Source: Asticcacaulis biprosthecium C19
GTDB taxonomy: Bacteria; Pseudomonadota; Alphaproteobacteria; Caulobacterales; Caulobacteraceae
DNA: 55,466 nt
Direction: 5' to 3'
Assembly (NCBI RefSeq): GCF_000204015.1
Contig: NZ_GL883081.1
Span: forward strand, 170,321 to 225,786
Under the pieces are notes generated by a model, which saw nothing but the letters and a program-made list of their open reading frames with translations, was not told the origin of the DNA and did no database searches. The stretch's first letter is position 1; every line of letters begins with the position of its first letter. This document shows, piece by piece, positions 25,292 through 33,895 of the stretch. The translations under genes were made by a program, and so were the position numbers.

Positions 25292-26602
25292 ATGAACGCC
25301 CCCGTCCTTGATAATTTCTGGATGCCATTTACGCCGAATAAGGTGTTCAAGGCAAAGCCGAAACTGCTGACCTCGGCCAAAGGCATGTTCTACACCGACG
25401 TGGACGGCCGCGAGATTCTAGACGGCGCCTCGGCATTATGGTGCGTCAATGCCGGTCACGGCCGTGACAAGATCACCCAGGCCATCCAGAAGCAGGCGGC
25501 GGAGATGGACTTCGCGCCCACCTTCAACATGGCCCACCCTTTGGCCTTTGAGTTCGCCCACGAACTGTCAAAGATGCTGCCCTACGATCTGAAGCGCGTC
25601 TTCTACACCAATTCCGGGTCCGAATCGGCCGACACGGCGCTTAAGATCGCCCTCGCCTACCAGCGGGTCCGCGGTCAGGGCGCGCGGACCCGGCTGATCG
25701 GGCGTGAGCGCGGCTATCATGGTGTCGGCTTCGGCGGCATCTCGGTCGGCGGGATCGTCCGCAACCGCATGTATTTCGGCAGTCTGCTGACGGGCGTCGA
25801 CCACCTGCCCCACACCCACGGCGTCGAGGGCAACCTCTTCGCCAAGGGGCAGCCCGAGCACGGCGCCGACCTGGCCGACACCCTGGAGCGGATCGTCACC
25901 CTGCACGATGCCAGCACGATCGCGGCGGTCATCGTCGAGCCTGTCGCCGGATCGACGGGGGTGCTGGTGCCGCCCAAGGGCTACCTGCAACGCCTGCGCG
26001 CCATCTGCGACAAGCACGATATCCTGTTGATCTTCGACGAAGTCATCACCGGTTTCGGCCGACTGGGGACAGCCTTCGGGGCGGATTATTTCGGCGTGCG
26101 GCCTGACATCATGTGCCTGGCCAAGGGCATCACCAATGCCACCGTGCCCATGGGCGCCGTGGCCGTGTCGACGCGGATCTACGACACCTTCATGCAGACG
26201 GCCGATACGCCGATCGAGTTCTTCCACGGCTACACCTACTCCGGTCACCCCCTCGCCTGCGCGGCTGGCCTGGCGACCCTTGAAGTTTACCGCGAAGAGG
26301 ACCTGTTCGCCCGAGCGGCCTCGATGGCGCCCTACTGGGAAGAGGCGATCCATTCGCTGCGGGACGCAAAGCACGTGATCGATATCCGCAACCTGGGCCT
26401 GGTCGGCGGGGTCGAGTTGGCTTCCCGGCCGGGTGCTGCGACGGCGCGGGCGTTCGAGGCCTTTGACCGCTGCTTCGACAAGGGTTTGATGATCCGGGTG
26501 ACGGGCGACATCATCGCTCTGTCGCCGCCGCTGATCCTGGAAAAGACGCATATCGACCGGATCGTCGAGACCCTGCGTGCGGCTTTGGCTGAGGTGGCGT
26601 AA
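25292..26602 (+). CDS. Omega-amino acid:pyruvate aminotransferase (beta-alanine type)
   Basis: A 436-residue class III PLP aminotransferase very like beta-alanine:pyruvate transaminases. It begins with NFWMPFTPNK, has SALWCVNAGHGR, the phosphate-binding TNSGSESADTALK, the aspartate in LLIFDEVITGFGR and the Schiff-base lysine in MCLAKGITNATVPMGAV. In this setting it may handle beta-alanine or 3-aminopropanal-derived products of spermidine breakdown, or GABA. The ATG at 25292 is preferred over an earlier codon because it lies after the operator and matches the family N-terminus. It is transcribed away from the FCD regulator. Confidence 0.88.
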   Translation: MNAPVLDNFWMPFTPNKVFKAKPKLLTSAKGMFYTDVDGREILDGASALWCVNAGHGRDKITQAIQKQAAEMDFAPTFNMAHPLAFEFAHELSKMLPYDLKRVFYTNSGSESADTALKIALAYQRVRGQGARTRLIGRERGYHGVGFGGISVGGIVRNRMYFGSLLTGVDHLPHTHGVEGNLFAKGQPEHGADLADTLERIVTLHDASTIAAVIVEPVAGSTGVLVPPKGYLQRLRAICDKHDILLIFDEVITGFGRLGTAFGADYFGVRPDIMCLAKGITNATVPMGAVAVSTRIYDTFMQTADTPIEFFHGYTYSGHPLACAAGLATLEVYREEDLFARAASMAPYWEEAIHSLRDAKHVIDIRNLGLVGGVELASRPGAATARAFEAFDRCFDKGLMIRVTGDIIALSPPLILEKTHIDRIVETLRAALAEVA

Positions 26603-26642
26603 GGGGTTCACCACGGAGACGGGCAGCGGTTCGCGGTCGACT

Positions 26643-27887
26643 CTATTCCACGATGCGCTGATCTGATTGGGGCTCCAGCTTGCGATACTGGTTCGGCGAC
26701 AGCCCCGTCACCTTCCGGAAGGCCGTGTAGAAGGTTGAGCGGGAATTGAAACCCGACGCGTAGGCGATTTCGAGGATCGATCGTTGATCCGACAGAATCA
26801 ACGGTTTCGCCGCGGCAATTCGCCATGTGTTGATATAGTCGAAAAACGTCACCCCCAGGGTCTCATTCAGGGTCTGAGACACCAGATTGGGAGCCGCGGC
26901 CGTCCGCCGCGACAATTTATCCAGAGACAGGTTCGGATCCATATAAAGCTGTTCATCGCGCATAACCCGCTCCATGCGCTCCGCAATACGCTGGGCATTG
27001 TCCGCCGAAAGCGCAGACTTGGCGTATTTTTGACCTAGGTCGACGGGGGTTTGCGGCGCGTCGTCGCTCGCCTGAGGCAGAGGACGGAGTCGTCCGGGTG
27101 ACAAGCCGAAAGCCGTCAGGAGCATCTCAACGCAGATCGTCAGAAGCAAGACCCACTGAGGTGAAGAGACACTATTTTGGGTCAGGTTATCGCTCAGCAG
27201 GGACAGCGCGACGACGCCCCAAAGCAACACAAGCAGACCGATGAGCCCCTCGACCCAGCGCATTTCGAAACCGGCGACATTTGACAACAAATCACGCAGC
27301 CGCGCCCGGTACGCCACCAAATGACGCACTATGGACACCAGATAGCCCGCCGACACCACGTTCCACACAAGGATCAACCCGAAGCTTGCCAGGGCGAGAG
27401 TTGCCGGAAAGGCTCCGTCCGGCATGACCCCACGCAAAAGCATGGCGCGCCGGTCGTCGTCCGGCAAGGCCCAAAAGCCCGCGGTCACCACCCCACCCAG
27501 CGCGGGTAATACAAGATGCCATCGCCCGTCCCCGCCCTTTTTGGCAGATTCGCCTCCGTCATCTGATGTCATGGTGGCCATCTCGAGCACATATCTATGC
27601 AGGACGGGAAGAAGAGCGAACAGGACCGGCAGCAGGACCGGGAGATAGAATACGAATCCCGACAGCCAAAGATTGGCCATAAGCGGTGTCGCTGACATGG
27701 CCCCCAACAGGGCAAAAACGCCGGCGAGCCACCGGCCCTCCTCGCCGCGCCGGGCTCGAAGGGCGGCAACTGCCCCCGCCAAACTGATACCCAAAGCCAT
27801 GGCCGCTAGGCTGGTTTGGATGAGCAGATTTTGCGTAACAAGACTGTGGCCCAAGACCAAGGCTGTCGCTGCGTCAGGCATTGCCAT
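26643..27887 (-). CDS. Membrane-anchored AraC-family regulator
   Basis: A 414-residue protein. The first ~250 residues contain six or seven hydrophobic helices (for example LLIQTSLAAMALGISLAG, FVFYLPVLLPVLFALLP, LIGLLVLLWGVVALSLL, LLLTICVEMLLTAFGL). The C-terminal ~100 residues are an AraC double helix-turn-helix (LSLDKLSRRTAAAPNLVSQTLNE, then ILEIAYASGFNSRSTFYTAFRKVTGLSPNQYRK). It is a transcription factor that would bind DNA from the inner membrane. It is divergent (188 bases) from two paralogous membrane proteins, its likely targets or signal partners. It converges with the aminotransferase gene. Confidence 0.87.
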   Translation of the reverse strand: MAMPDAATALVLGHSLVTQNLLIQTSLAAMALGISLAGAVAALRARRGEEGRWLAGVFALLGAMSATPLMANLWLSGFVFYLPVLLPVLFALLPVLHRYVLEMATMTSDDGGESAKKGGDGRWHLVLPALGGVVTAGFWALPDDDRRAMLLRGVMPDGAFPATLALASFGLILVWNVVSAGYLVSIVRHLVAYRARLRDLLSNVAGFEMRWVEGLIGLLVLLWGVVALSLLSDNLTQNSVSSPQWVLLLTICVEMLLTAFGLSPGRLRPLPQASDDAPQTPVDLGQKYAKSALSADNAQRIAERMERVMRDEQLYMDPNLSLDKLSRRTAAAPNLVSQTLNETLGVTFFDYINTWRIAAAKPLILSDQRSILEIAYASGFNSRSTFYTAFRKVTGLSPNQYRKLEPQSDQRIVE

Positions 27888-28075
27888 CTCTTCGCCCTTG
27901 CTTGTGGTGAAACCGGCATCCGGATGATGTCCATGCGCCTACACGTGCCACAGTCCGGGCCGATCGGACAAGACTGCGAACTGTCCGGCCCGTCACGCCC
28001 GGACGACGTGGTGAGCGTGAGCTGCGATAGCGAGTTGATACCCAACGCCCCAACACGAGATGGCTGACCTATCCT

Positions 28076-28756
28076 ATGAGCATATTAACAATCATGCATG
28101 TTGCGGCCGGCTCTCTGGCCGTAGTCGCGGGCGCTATAGCGCTTGGCGCGCCCAAGGGCCGCCCGGTCCATATTGCCGCCGGACGAGCCTTTGTACTGAC
28201 GATGGGGCTGTCTTCGTTGCTGGGGGCAGGTCTGGGCCTGATGCTGGCCGACGCGCACTACATCACCTTCCACGCCGGTGTACTGGCCACCTATCTGATT
28301 GTCAGCAGTTGGATGGCGGCGCGCAACCGATCGGGAAGCGTGAACGGTATCACCGTCGTTCTCGCCGCGCTCAATGGCGCGAATTGCCTGGCGCTCACTC
28401 TGATTGGGGTGGTGGCAACGGCGTCTGGCGCCGCTTTCCTGGGTTATCGCGGGGAGAACTATCTGTTTCTGGCCGGCATGGCAGCTCTTGCGGTTGGTGG
28501 AGACGTCAACCTGATCTGGCGCCGAACTCTGTCCGACCGGCATCGCATTGCACGTCACCTGTGGCGCATGTGTTTGAGCTTTTTCATTGCAGCGGGTTCG
28601 GCCTTCACCGGTCCAGGGTCCAAGGCGCTTCCGAAAGCGCTTCAGGAGTCCGGCCTGCTGTCCCTGCCCGAACTGATTATCGTTTTGCTGATGGTCTTCT
28701 GGCTGGTCCGAACCCTGTGGCAAGGTCGAGCCGCAACGCCGAAGGCCAACCGATGA
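28076..28756 (+). CDS. Multi-spanning membrane protein, copy 1 of a tandem paralogous pair
   Basis: A 226-residue integral membrane protein with about seven hydrophobic segments. The first repeats the pattern H-x2-AG-x5-AG-IALGAPKG-x-x-x-H-x-AAG, a signature resembling DUF2306-like proteins. The tail (GRAATPKANR) is short and basic. No enzymatic motif is recognised; conserved histidines in the first two helices could bind a cofactor or metal. Its stop overlaps the start of the next gene (ATGA), and the two proteins align along their length. Confidence 0.8.
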   Translation: MSILTIMHVAAGSLAVVAGAIALGAPKGRPVHIAAGRAFVLTMGLSSLLGAGLGLMLADAHYITFHAGVLATYLIVSSWMAARNRSGSVNGITVVLAALNGANCLALTLIGVVATASGAAFLGYRGENYLFLAGMAALAVGGDVNLIWRRTLSDRHRIARHLWRMCLSFFIAAGSAFTGPGSKALPKALQESGLLSLPELIIVLLMVFWLVRTLWQGRAATPKANR

Positions 28757-29415
28757 AGGAACCAGCATTTCTGGCGATCGCGCACCTCTGGGTCGGCTGC
28801 ATCCGCATCGTAGCCGGCTATATCGCCTTGGCCGCTCCCAAGGGCAAAACCCTCCACAGGGCTGCCGGAACCTGCTTTTTCGTCACGATGATCCTTCTGT
28901 GCGCCAGCGGTCTGTGGCTCAGTCTTGCGCGGGATATCCTCTTTACGGTGTATTTGTCGTGGCTGGCTTTTCACGCCGTGGTGACAGGTTGGGCAACCGC
29001 GGCTTCGCGCCACAGCTTCGCCCGCGTCATCACCTACCTGTCGCCTCTGTCATCGCTCACCATGATGGCTGGCGCGGTAATCGGCGCCTTTCGGGCGGCG
29101 AGTGCCCCGGACGGCATGCTGAATGGTTTGCCTCCCGGAGCCTTCCTGGCTATCGCAGGTATAGCGTGCCTTATCAGTGGACTGGATGGCTTGTTTATCT
29201 TCCGGAGCTTCCATCATGGCGCCCGGCGAACCGCACGTCATGGCTGGCGCATGGGCTTTTCGATGTTCCTGGCAAGCGGGATCTTCTTTTTTGGAAATAC
29301 GCGATTTCTGCCTGAAGCTCTGCACCACCCGGTCTTTCTGGCGACGCCGGTCCTGCTGGTCGTCTGTCTTACCGCCTGGTTCGCCATCCGCGCACGTTTT
29401 CAGACGCGAGCCTAA
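28753..29415 (+). CDS. Multi-spanning membrane protein, copy 2 of the tandem pair
   Basis: A 220-residue paralogue of the preceding protein. IAHLWVGCIRIVAGYIALAAP matches IMHVAAGSLAVVAGAIALGAP of copy 1, and both carry H-R/I-AAG directly after. The open frame continues far upstream in another reading of copy 1, but the ATG at 28753 (GAAGG seven bases before it, ATGA overlap with copy 1) is the true start. The two may form a heterodimer in the inner membrane. Function unknown. Confidence 0.8.
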   Translation: MKEPAFLAIAHLWVGCIRIVAGYIALAAPKGKTLHRAAGTCFFVTMILLCASGLWLSLARDILFTVYLSWLAFHAVVTGWATAASRHSFARVITYLSPLSSLTMMAGAVIGAFRAASAPDGMLNGLPPGAFLAIAGIACLISGLDGLFIFRSFHHGARRTARHGWRMGFSMFLASGIFFFGNTRFLPEALHHPVFLATPVLLVVCLTAWFAIRARFQTRA

Positions 29416-29467
29416 TTACCAGAATACCTTTCTGTTGCCTCTGTCCTGATAGCTGCCGACCTCGCGC

Positions 29468-29728
29468 CTACGCAATCCCAGTCATGCCCTTCATCATGAG
29501 CACGGCAATGAAGGCAAAAAACGCCATACAGCCGATCACATTGAACACCTGCGGCTTCAGCACCTTTGGCACCAGCAGCACCCGCGCCAGAACCACGGTC
29601 GCGACGAAGCCCAGGGTCAGTTGGCCGATCAGCGGTGCCTTGCCCAGTTGCGTGATCCCGGCCAGCAGAAACATCACCACCATAAGCCAGAACAAACCGG
29701 TTGCCACGACTCGCAGCGAGTGCCACAT
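29468..29728 (-). CDS. Small three-helix membrane protein
   Basis: An 86-residue protein with three hydrophobic segments (about 5-25, 35-52, 61-80) and no known domain. The ATG at 29728 is preferred because GAAGG lies 5 bases upstream and hydrophobic sequence follows directly. The longer frame upstream is basic and not membrane-like. It is divergent from the 192-residue membrane protein gene. Confidence 0.65.
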   Translation of the reverse strand: MWHSLRVVATGLFWLMVVMFLLAGITQLGKAPLIGQLTLGFVATVVLARVLLVPKVLKPQVFNVIGCMAFFAFIAVLMMKGMTGIA

Positions 29729-29846
29729 CGCCTTCAAAAACAACACCTTCAACCTCGTTTTTTGGGTTCGGCAAGAGAGCCTTAAACCTATTGTCCTTTT
29801 ATACAGCCGGCGTCTAGATTTGGATGCGTGATTTCGGAGACCGGGC

Positions 29847-30425
29847 ATGTTCAATCTGTCGCAACAATTCGACGCCCTAAAGCAGTCCCTGGTGGGCTAT
29901 GTCCTGATGCTGGCGGCCGCCATCATCGGTTTGATCTGGATCAGCTTCGGCATCTACAATTGGGCGACCGCCATACTGGGCCCGGTCTGGGGGCCCCTGG
30001 CGATCGGAGCTGCTTTCCTGCTACCGGTTGCCGTCTACGTCCTGATCAAGATCGCCCAGCCCGACGACAAACGCTCAAAGCAACAACGCATGTTCGATGA
30101 GGCCTTTGCCGCGTCTCCGGTAGGTTCGCTGTCCAAGATGATCGAGACCATGTCGGTGCATTCGCCCTTCCTGGCCGCCGTTACAGCCATTGTCGGCGGG
30201 TTTGTCGCCGCGCGCTTCCCTCAGTTTCTGTCGATCCTGTCCGAGCTTGTCATCGCCGGCGGCGATGAGTTGACCCGCTGGAAGTCCGGCAAGTCCGAGC
30301 GCGCCGCTTACAAGACCGCCGAATATGACCGCAAAGCGACACCGCCGCCGCCGCCCGACGTCGAACCGACGCGCAAGCGCCGCGGTAAAAAGGCAGATGC
30401 GGACTTCGACATGTACGGAAGTTGA
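29847..30425 (+). CDS. Membrane protein with a charged, proline-rich cytoplasmic tail
   Basis: A 192-residue protein with two strong hydrophobic helices near the N-terminus (about 15-40 and 45-70), a third weaker one at about 105-125, and a charged tail with a proline run followed by lysine/arginine clusters (TRKRRGKKADADFDMYGS). No family assigned with confidence. GGAGA before the ATG supports the start, and a strong terminator follows, so it is a single-gene unit. Confidence 0.7.
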   Translation: MFNLSQQFDALKQSLVGYVLMLAAAIIGLIWISFGIYNWATAILGPVWGPLAIGAAFLLPVAVYVLIKIAQPDDKRSKQQRMFDEAFAASPVGSLSKMIETMSVHSPFLAAVTAIVGGFVAARFPQFLSILSELVIAGGDELTRWKSGKSERAAYKTAEYDRKATPPPPPDVEPTRKRRGKKADADFDMYGS

Positions 30426-30456
30426 AAGACTGTTCGAGATGCAGTCTTTATGAAAG

Positions 30457-30483
30457 AAGCGCCGGTTCGTCCGGCGCTTTTTT
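30457..30483 (+). terminator. Intrinsic terminator
   Basis: A perfect 9-base G+C-rich stem (30457-30465 with 30471-30479) with a TTCGT loop is followed by a T-run to 30483. It ends the transcript of the membrane protein gene at 29847. Confidence 0.88.
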
Positions 30484-30534
30484 GATCTTTGAAATCGGTC
30501 AGGCTGAGCCGAAAAGGGCTGGTTTCGAGAACCG

Positions 30535-30568
30535 GAGCGGAGCGTACCGTGCTCAAAGAGCGGAGCGT
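30535..30568. repeat. 11-base direct repeat in a non-coding spacer
   Basis: GAGCGGAGCGT occurs at 30535-30545 and 30558-30568 inside the gap 30484-30643, which contains no gene I can support. The surrounding sequence is G+C-rich with several imperfect repeats. Confidence 0.55.
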
Positions 30569-30643
30569 TAGCACGACTCAATATGCAGTAGGTGAGCACC
30601 GGAAGCGCAGAAAACGGCCCTTTGCAGGCCAGCATCACCGATT

Positions 30644-30844
30644 TTAGAGGTCTTCCTTAAGGATGGCCATTTCGAAGAGGTATGACCCGGCTTCGTCTTC
30701 ATCGACGTAGACCACACCGACGAATTCCTCGCCGATGAACACCTCGGCCGAATCCTTCTGCTTGCGGGCCTTGATTTCGAGGCCCTTGGTTCCGAACGTC
30801 CGTGTGAGATAGTCCTGTACCTTGGTGATTTCAGCAGGGGTCAT
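30644..30844 (-). CDS. DUF3126 family protein
   Basis: A 66-residue soluble protein matching DUF3126: EITKVQDYLTRTFG at the start, then AEVFIGEEFVGVVYVDEDEAGSYLFEMAIL. DUF3126 is an alphaproteobacterial family, often found beside cysE as here. No biochemical role is known to me. About 200 bases without a gene separate it from cysE on the same strand. Confidence 0.85.
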   Translation of the reverse strand: MTPAEITKVQDYLTRTFGTKGLEIKARKQKDSAEVFIGEEFVGVVYVDEDEAGSYLFEMAILKEDL

Positions 30845-31043
30845 GTGGTGTGGCTCTCATGATGGCCCGGAGGTCTTGTCCTGGTCCGCCCCCGGCTTAT
30901 CGGGCGACTAAACCACAAATTCCCCTGGGCAGGGATAAACTTTTCTGTGACAGGAGCCTTAGCGTTCAACGCATTTACGGGCAAATGCTTATCGCGCTTA
31001 TCCACAAGGCGGGCGTGGATTCGCACGCCCGAACGCAGCGCAC

Positions 31044-31871
31044 TCAGATCGAATAGTCGTAATCGATATCCGGCATGGTGTGGTCCATTTGGCGCGCCGG
31101 ATCTTCGCAGGTCTTGCAGTTGACCAGCTTGGCGGGCACCCCGGCTGCGGTGCAATGGGCCGGCACGGGCTTCAACACAACAGAGCCGGAGGCGATCTTG
31201 GCATAGTCGCCGATCGTGATATTGCCCAGCACATTGGCGCCGGCGCCCAGCAGGACGCCGCGGCCGATCTTGGGGTGACGGTCGCCGCGTTCGGCGCCGG
31301 TCCCGCCCAGGGTCACGCCTTGCAGGATCGAGCAGTCGTCGCCGACCACCGCAGTTTCGCCGATGACGATGCCCGTGCCGTGGTCGAGGAAGACACCCTT
31401 GCCGATACGGGCAGCCGGGTTGATATCGATCTGGAAGAGCTCCGACACACGGCTTTGCAGGAAGTGCGCCATGGTCGACCGGCCCTGGTTCCACAGCCAG
31501 TGCGACACACGATAGATTTGCAGGCTGAGGAAGCCCTTGAAGAACATGAAGGCCTGGAGATAGCCCTTGGCAGCCGGGTCGCGTTCATAGACGGCCTGCA
31601 GGTCGGCCATCGCGGCCTCGACCAGCGACGGGTCGGCGGCATAGGCCTTCTGCGCCAACTCGCGCAGGGTCATGCCACGCAGGGTGTCGTCGGCCATTTT
31701 GCGGGCGATGTGGTAGGACAGGCTGGACGCCAGGTCGTCGTGCGACAGGATGGTCGAGTGCAGCAAGGAAGCCAGCGCCGGCTCAGCCGCCAACGTATCC
31801 TGAGCTTCCTGGCGCAGGTTAAGCCAGATCGGCTTGTCGTCCGGCGTGATGACTTCGAAAACCTGAGCCAT
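31044..31871 (-). CDS. cysE: Serine O-acetyltransferase
   Basis: A 275-residue acetyltransferase that makes O-acetylserine from serine and acetyl-CoA, committing serine to cysteine synthesis. It has the N-terminal helical domain and a C-terminal left-handed beta-helix with hexapeptide repeats (IGKGVFLDHGTGIVIGETAVVGDDCSI, then GGTGAERGDRHPKIGRGVLLGAGANVLGNI). The catalytic His and Asp of the LDHGTG and GDRHPKIG regions are present. The C-terminal tail ends with ...YDYSI, and terminal Ile is the residue that docks into cysteine synthase CysK in known complexes. It lies 4 bases downstream of the NUDIX gene. Confidence 0.95.
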   Translation of the reverse strand: MAQVFEVITPDDKPIWLNLRQEAQDTLAAEPALASLLHSTILSHDDLASSLSYHIARKMADDTLRGMTLRELAQKAYAADPSLVEAAMADLQAVYERDPAAKGYLQAFMFFKGFLSLQIYRVSHWLWNQGRSTMAHFLQSRVSELFQIDINPAARIGKGVFLDHGTGIVIGETAVVGDDCSILQGVTLGGTGAERGDRHPKIGRGVLLGAGANVLGNITIGDYAKIASGSVVLKPVPAHCTAAGVPAKLVNCKTCEDPARQMDHTMPDIDYDYSI

Positions 31872-31875
31872 AGTA

Positions 31876-32499
31876 TTACCTCAAAACGGCATCCGCCAAA
31901 TGCGCCGGCAATTCGCCGCTAACCGCCATATGGTGGACCCGTAATACACTTGCAACGGTTAACCCGTCGCGAACCTGCCCCATAATAACAGCTTTGAGCA
32001 ACTGCGAAAAGGGAACGCGCGCGGCGAACAAATTTTCGGTCTCGTCCGGCTCGACCTCGCCGGGCTTAAGGCCGGTCGCGAGATACAGGACAGCGACCTC
32101 GTCCGTCACAGAATTGGACATGTCAAAGCGAAGGATCTCCTGCCAATTGTGCGCCGTATAGCCGGTTTCCTCGCGCAGTTCGCGTTTCGCGCCATCCAGC
32201 GTATCTTCACCCTCCGGAACGCCGCCCTCCGGCATTTCCCAGCTAAAGGTGCCGAGCGCAAACCGCGCCTGACCAACCAGGGCGACCGTGCCGTCGTCGA
32301 ACAACGGCAGGACACCGACCGCGCGATTGGCGAAACGAACGAGGCCGTAGTGGCATTCGCGGCCGGTCGGTGCGATGACATCGTGGCTTTCGATACGTAT
32401 CCACGGGTTTTCAAACACCACCTGGTGACGCAGACTTTTCCAGGTCGCGCGCTGGGCGGCAGTAGCTTCATCGTCCCACGGCGGGAGAAGGTCGGTCAT
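31876..32499 (-). CDS. NUDIX hydrolase, ADP-ribose pyrophosphatase-like
   Basis: A 207-residue hydrolase with a complete Nudix box (GGVPEGEDTLDGAKRELREETGY, with REL-x-EE as metal ligands) preceded by a domain-swapped N-terminal strand region typical of ADP-ribose or nucleotide-sugar pyrophosphatases. Substrate not determinable. It is probably cotranscribed with cysE. Confidence 0.87.
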   Translation of the reverse strand: MTDLLPPWDDEATAAQRATWKSLRHQVVFENPWIRIESHDVIAPTGRECHYGLVRFANRAVGVLPLFDDGTVALVGQARFALGTFSWEMPEGGVPEGEDTLDGAKRELREETGYTAHNWQEILRFDMSNSVTDEVAVLYLATGLKPGEVEPDETENLFAARVPFSQLLKAVIMGQVRDGLTVASVLRVHHMAVSGELPAHLADAVLR

Positions 32500-32519
32500 G
32501 ACGAGCTTTCAGATGGATG

Positions 32520-32638
32520 GGAACCGCGAATGAACGCGAATGAACGCAAATAAGAACACGTGGCTTTCGCGAAGGTCAGTCGAAGAATCGTCACTTCAGC
32601 AAAAATATTCGCGTTCATTCGCGTTCATTCGCGGTTCC
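32520..32638. repeat. Large inverted repeat between the NUDIX and nitroreductase genes
   Basis: Two 33-base arms (32520-32552 and 32606-32638) are complementary at 32 positions, separated by 53 bases. Each arm holds two copies of a GAATGAACGC unit following GGAACC. It sits between two divergent genes, so it is not a terminator for either. It looks like a small mobile or REP-type palindromic repeat. Confidence 0.85.
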
Positions 32639-32678
32639 AAACCTATATAGTCGCAGACAGACTCAGCAAGGACTTTCC

Positions 32679-33320
32679 ATGCCCCTAAGCGACCGCTCTC
32701 TGGCCCTCCTCGATACGCGCGAACCGGAATTCGGCCAGGCCTTGCCGCAGAAGCCATCTCCCGACGTTCTGGAGGCCCTGTTTTTCCGTCGCAGCGCCCC
32801 CGCCCCGACCTTACAGGCGCCGGGACCATCACCGGACGAGATTGACCTGCTGATCCGCATCGGCCTGCGTGTGCCCGACCACGGCAAGATCGGTCCCTGG
32901 CGCATCGTACGCTTTACCCCCCAAAGCAAGGGCGCGCTTGTCGAAATACTGACCGCTCTGGCGGCGAAACAACCGGAGCCCGGCAAGGCACTGGCGGCTT
33001 TACAAAAGCTGTCCATCCCACCCGAGGCCCTCTTGGTGGTGTCCTCGCCGATCCAGCCGCACAAGATTCCGCTATGGGAACAGCAATTGTCAGCAGCCGC
33101 CGTATGTCAGACCCTGCTGATCGCCGCTGGCGCCATGGGTTATGGCGCCAACTGGATCACTGACTGGTACAGCTATGATGGCGAAGCCAAGGCTGTGCTG
33201 GGCCTGGCCGCCCATGAAAATGTCGCAGGCTTCATCTACCTCGGTACACCTTCGGAAGCGCCACTGGAACGTGACCGGCCGAGCTACGACGAACGCATAG
33301 GTTGGTGGTCGGGGGAATAG
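32679..33320 (+). CDS. Nitroreductase family protein (YdjA-like)
   Basis: A 213-residue FMN-dependent oxidoreductase. The family signature RRSAPAPTLQAPGPSPDEIDLLIRIGLRVPDHGKIGPWRI gives the phosphate-binding Arg-Arg-Ser and a His-containing loop. AAGAMGYGANWITDWYSY and GFIYLGTPSEAPLERDRP complete it. Proteins of this type reduce nitro compounds, quinones or flavins; physiological substrate unknown. AAGGA precedes the ATG. Confidence 0.88.
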   Translation: MPLSDRSLALLDTREPEFGQALPQKPSPDVLEALFFRRSAPAPTLQAPGPSPDEIDLLIRIGLRVPDHGKIGPWRIVRFTPQSKGALVEILTALAAKQPEPGKALAALQKLSIPPEALLVVSSPIQPHKIPLWEQQLSAAAVCQTLLIAAGAMGYGANWITDWYSYDGEAKAVLGLAAHENVAGFIYLGTPSEAPLERDRPSYDERIGWWSGE

Positions 33321-33454
33321 GTTCTCTCAGAACAGGCCACACAATTCGGCCGGCGTGGCGGTCTTCTTTTTCCACCGCTGAAAGATTGGCGACGCCAGGC
33401 CAGTGGTTGCCAGAACCTCTCCAAAGCTTTTCCATTGCCCCCCGTGTGGCTGCG

Positions 33455-33895
33455 TCAGAACGCATCGGTCATTTGCGTGTCACGCTGTAGCGCGCGGGCG
33501 CGCTCGGACTGCACCCAAAGCCAGGTCACACACCAGGCCGCGGCGATCGCGGCGACACTGCCGCAGGCATAGGCGACGGCGAAGCCCGGCCACTCCGGCA
33601 ACGGTATAAAAACCAGGACCGGTCCATAGACCGCGTAGAAGACGGCGATAAAGGCGAGATAGCCGCGCAGCGGCAGGAACTGCTTGCGGGACAAGCCCCA
33701 GATCTCCGCCAACAGCCAGTACGGCGCCAGGATAAGATGGCCATAGCCCTCGATCAGGCCGAACGGACCGGTGATTTCCAGGGCCTCGGGGCCGGCCGTA
33801 TACAGCAGAACGGCGGCCACCAGGCCGTTGGCAGCCGCCGGAACCAGGAAGGCGACCGCGGCGCGGGCCGCCATGGTGCGCCAGAGGGCCTTCAT
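33455..33895 (-). CDS. Four-helix membrane protein coupled to queF
   Basis: A 146-residue protein with about four hydrophobic helices (13-33, 47-65, 78-98, 105-128), with no recognised family. Its ATG overlaps the queF stop codon (ATGA), so it is translated with queF. A link to queuosine metabolism, such as transport of a precursor, is possible but has no sequence support. Confidence 0.7.
   Translation of the reverse strand: MKALWRTMAARAAVAFLVPAAANGLVAAVLLYTAGPEALEITGPFGLIEGYGHLILAPYWLLAEIWGLSRKQFLPLRGYLAFIAVFYAVYGPVLVFIPLPEWPGFAVAYACGSVAAIAAAWCVTWLWVQSERARALQRDTQMTDAF

Noticed and set aside
28060-28752. Long N-terminal extension of the second membrane paralogue
   Set aside because: The extension is an out-of-frame reading of the first paralogue; the ATGA start at 28753 fits the family.
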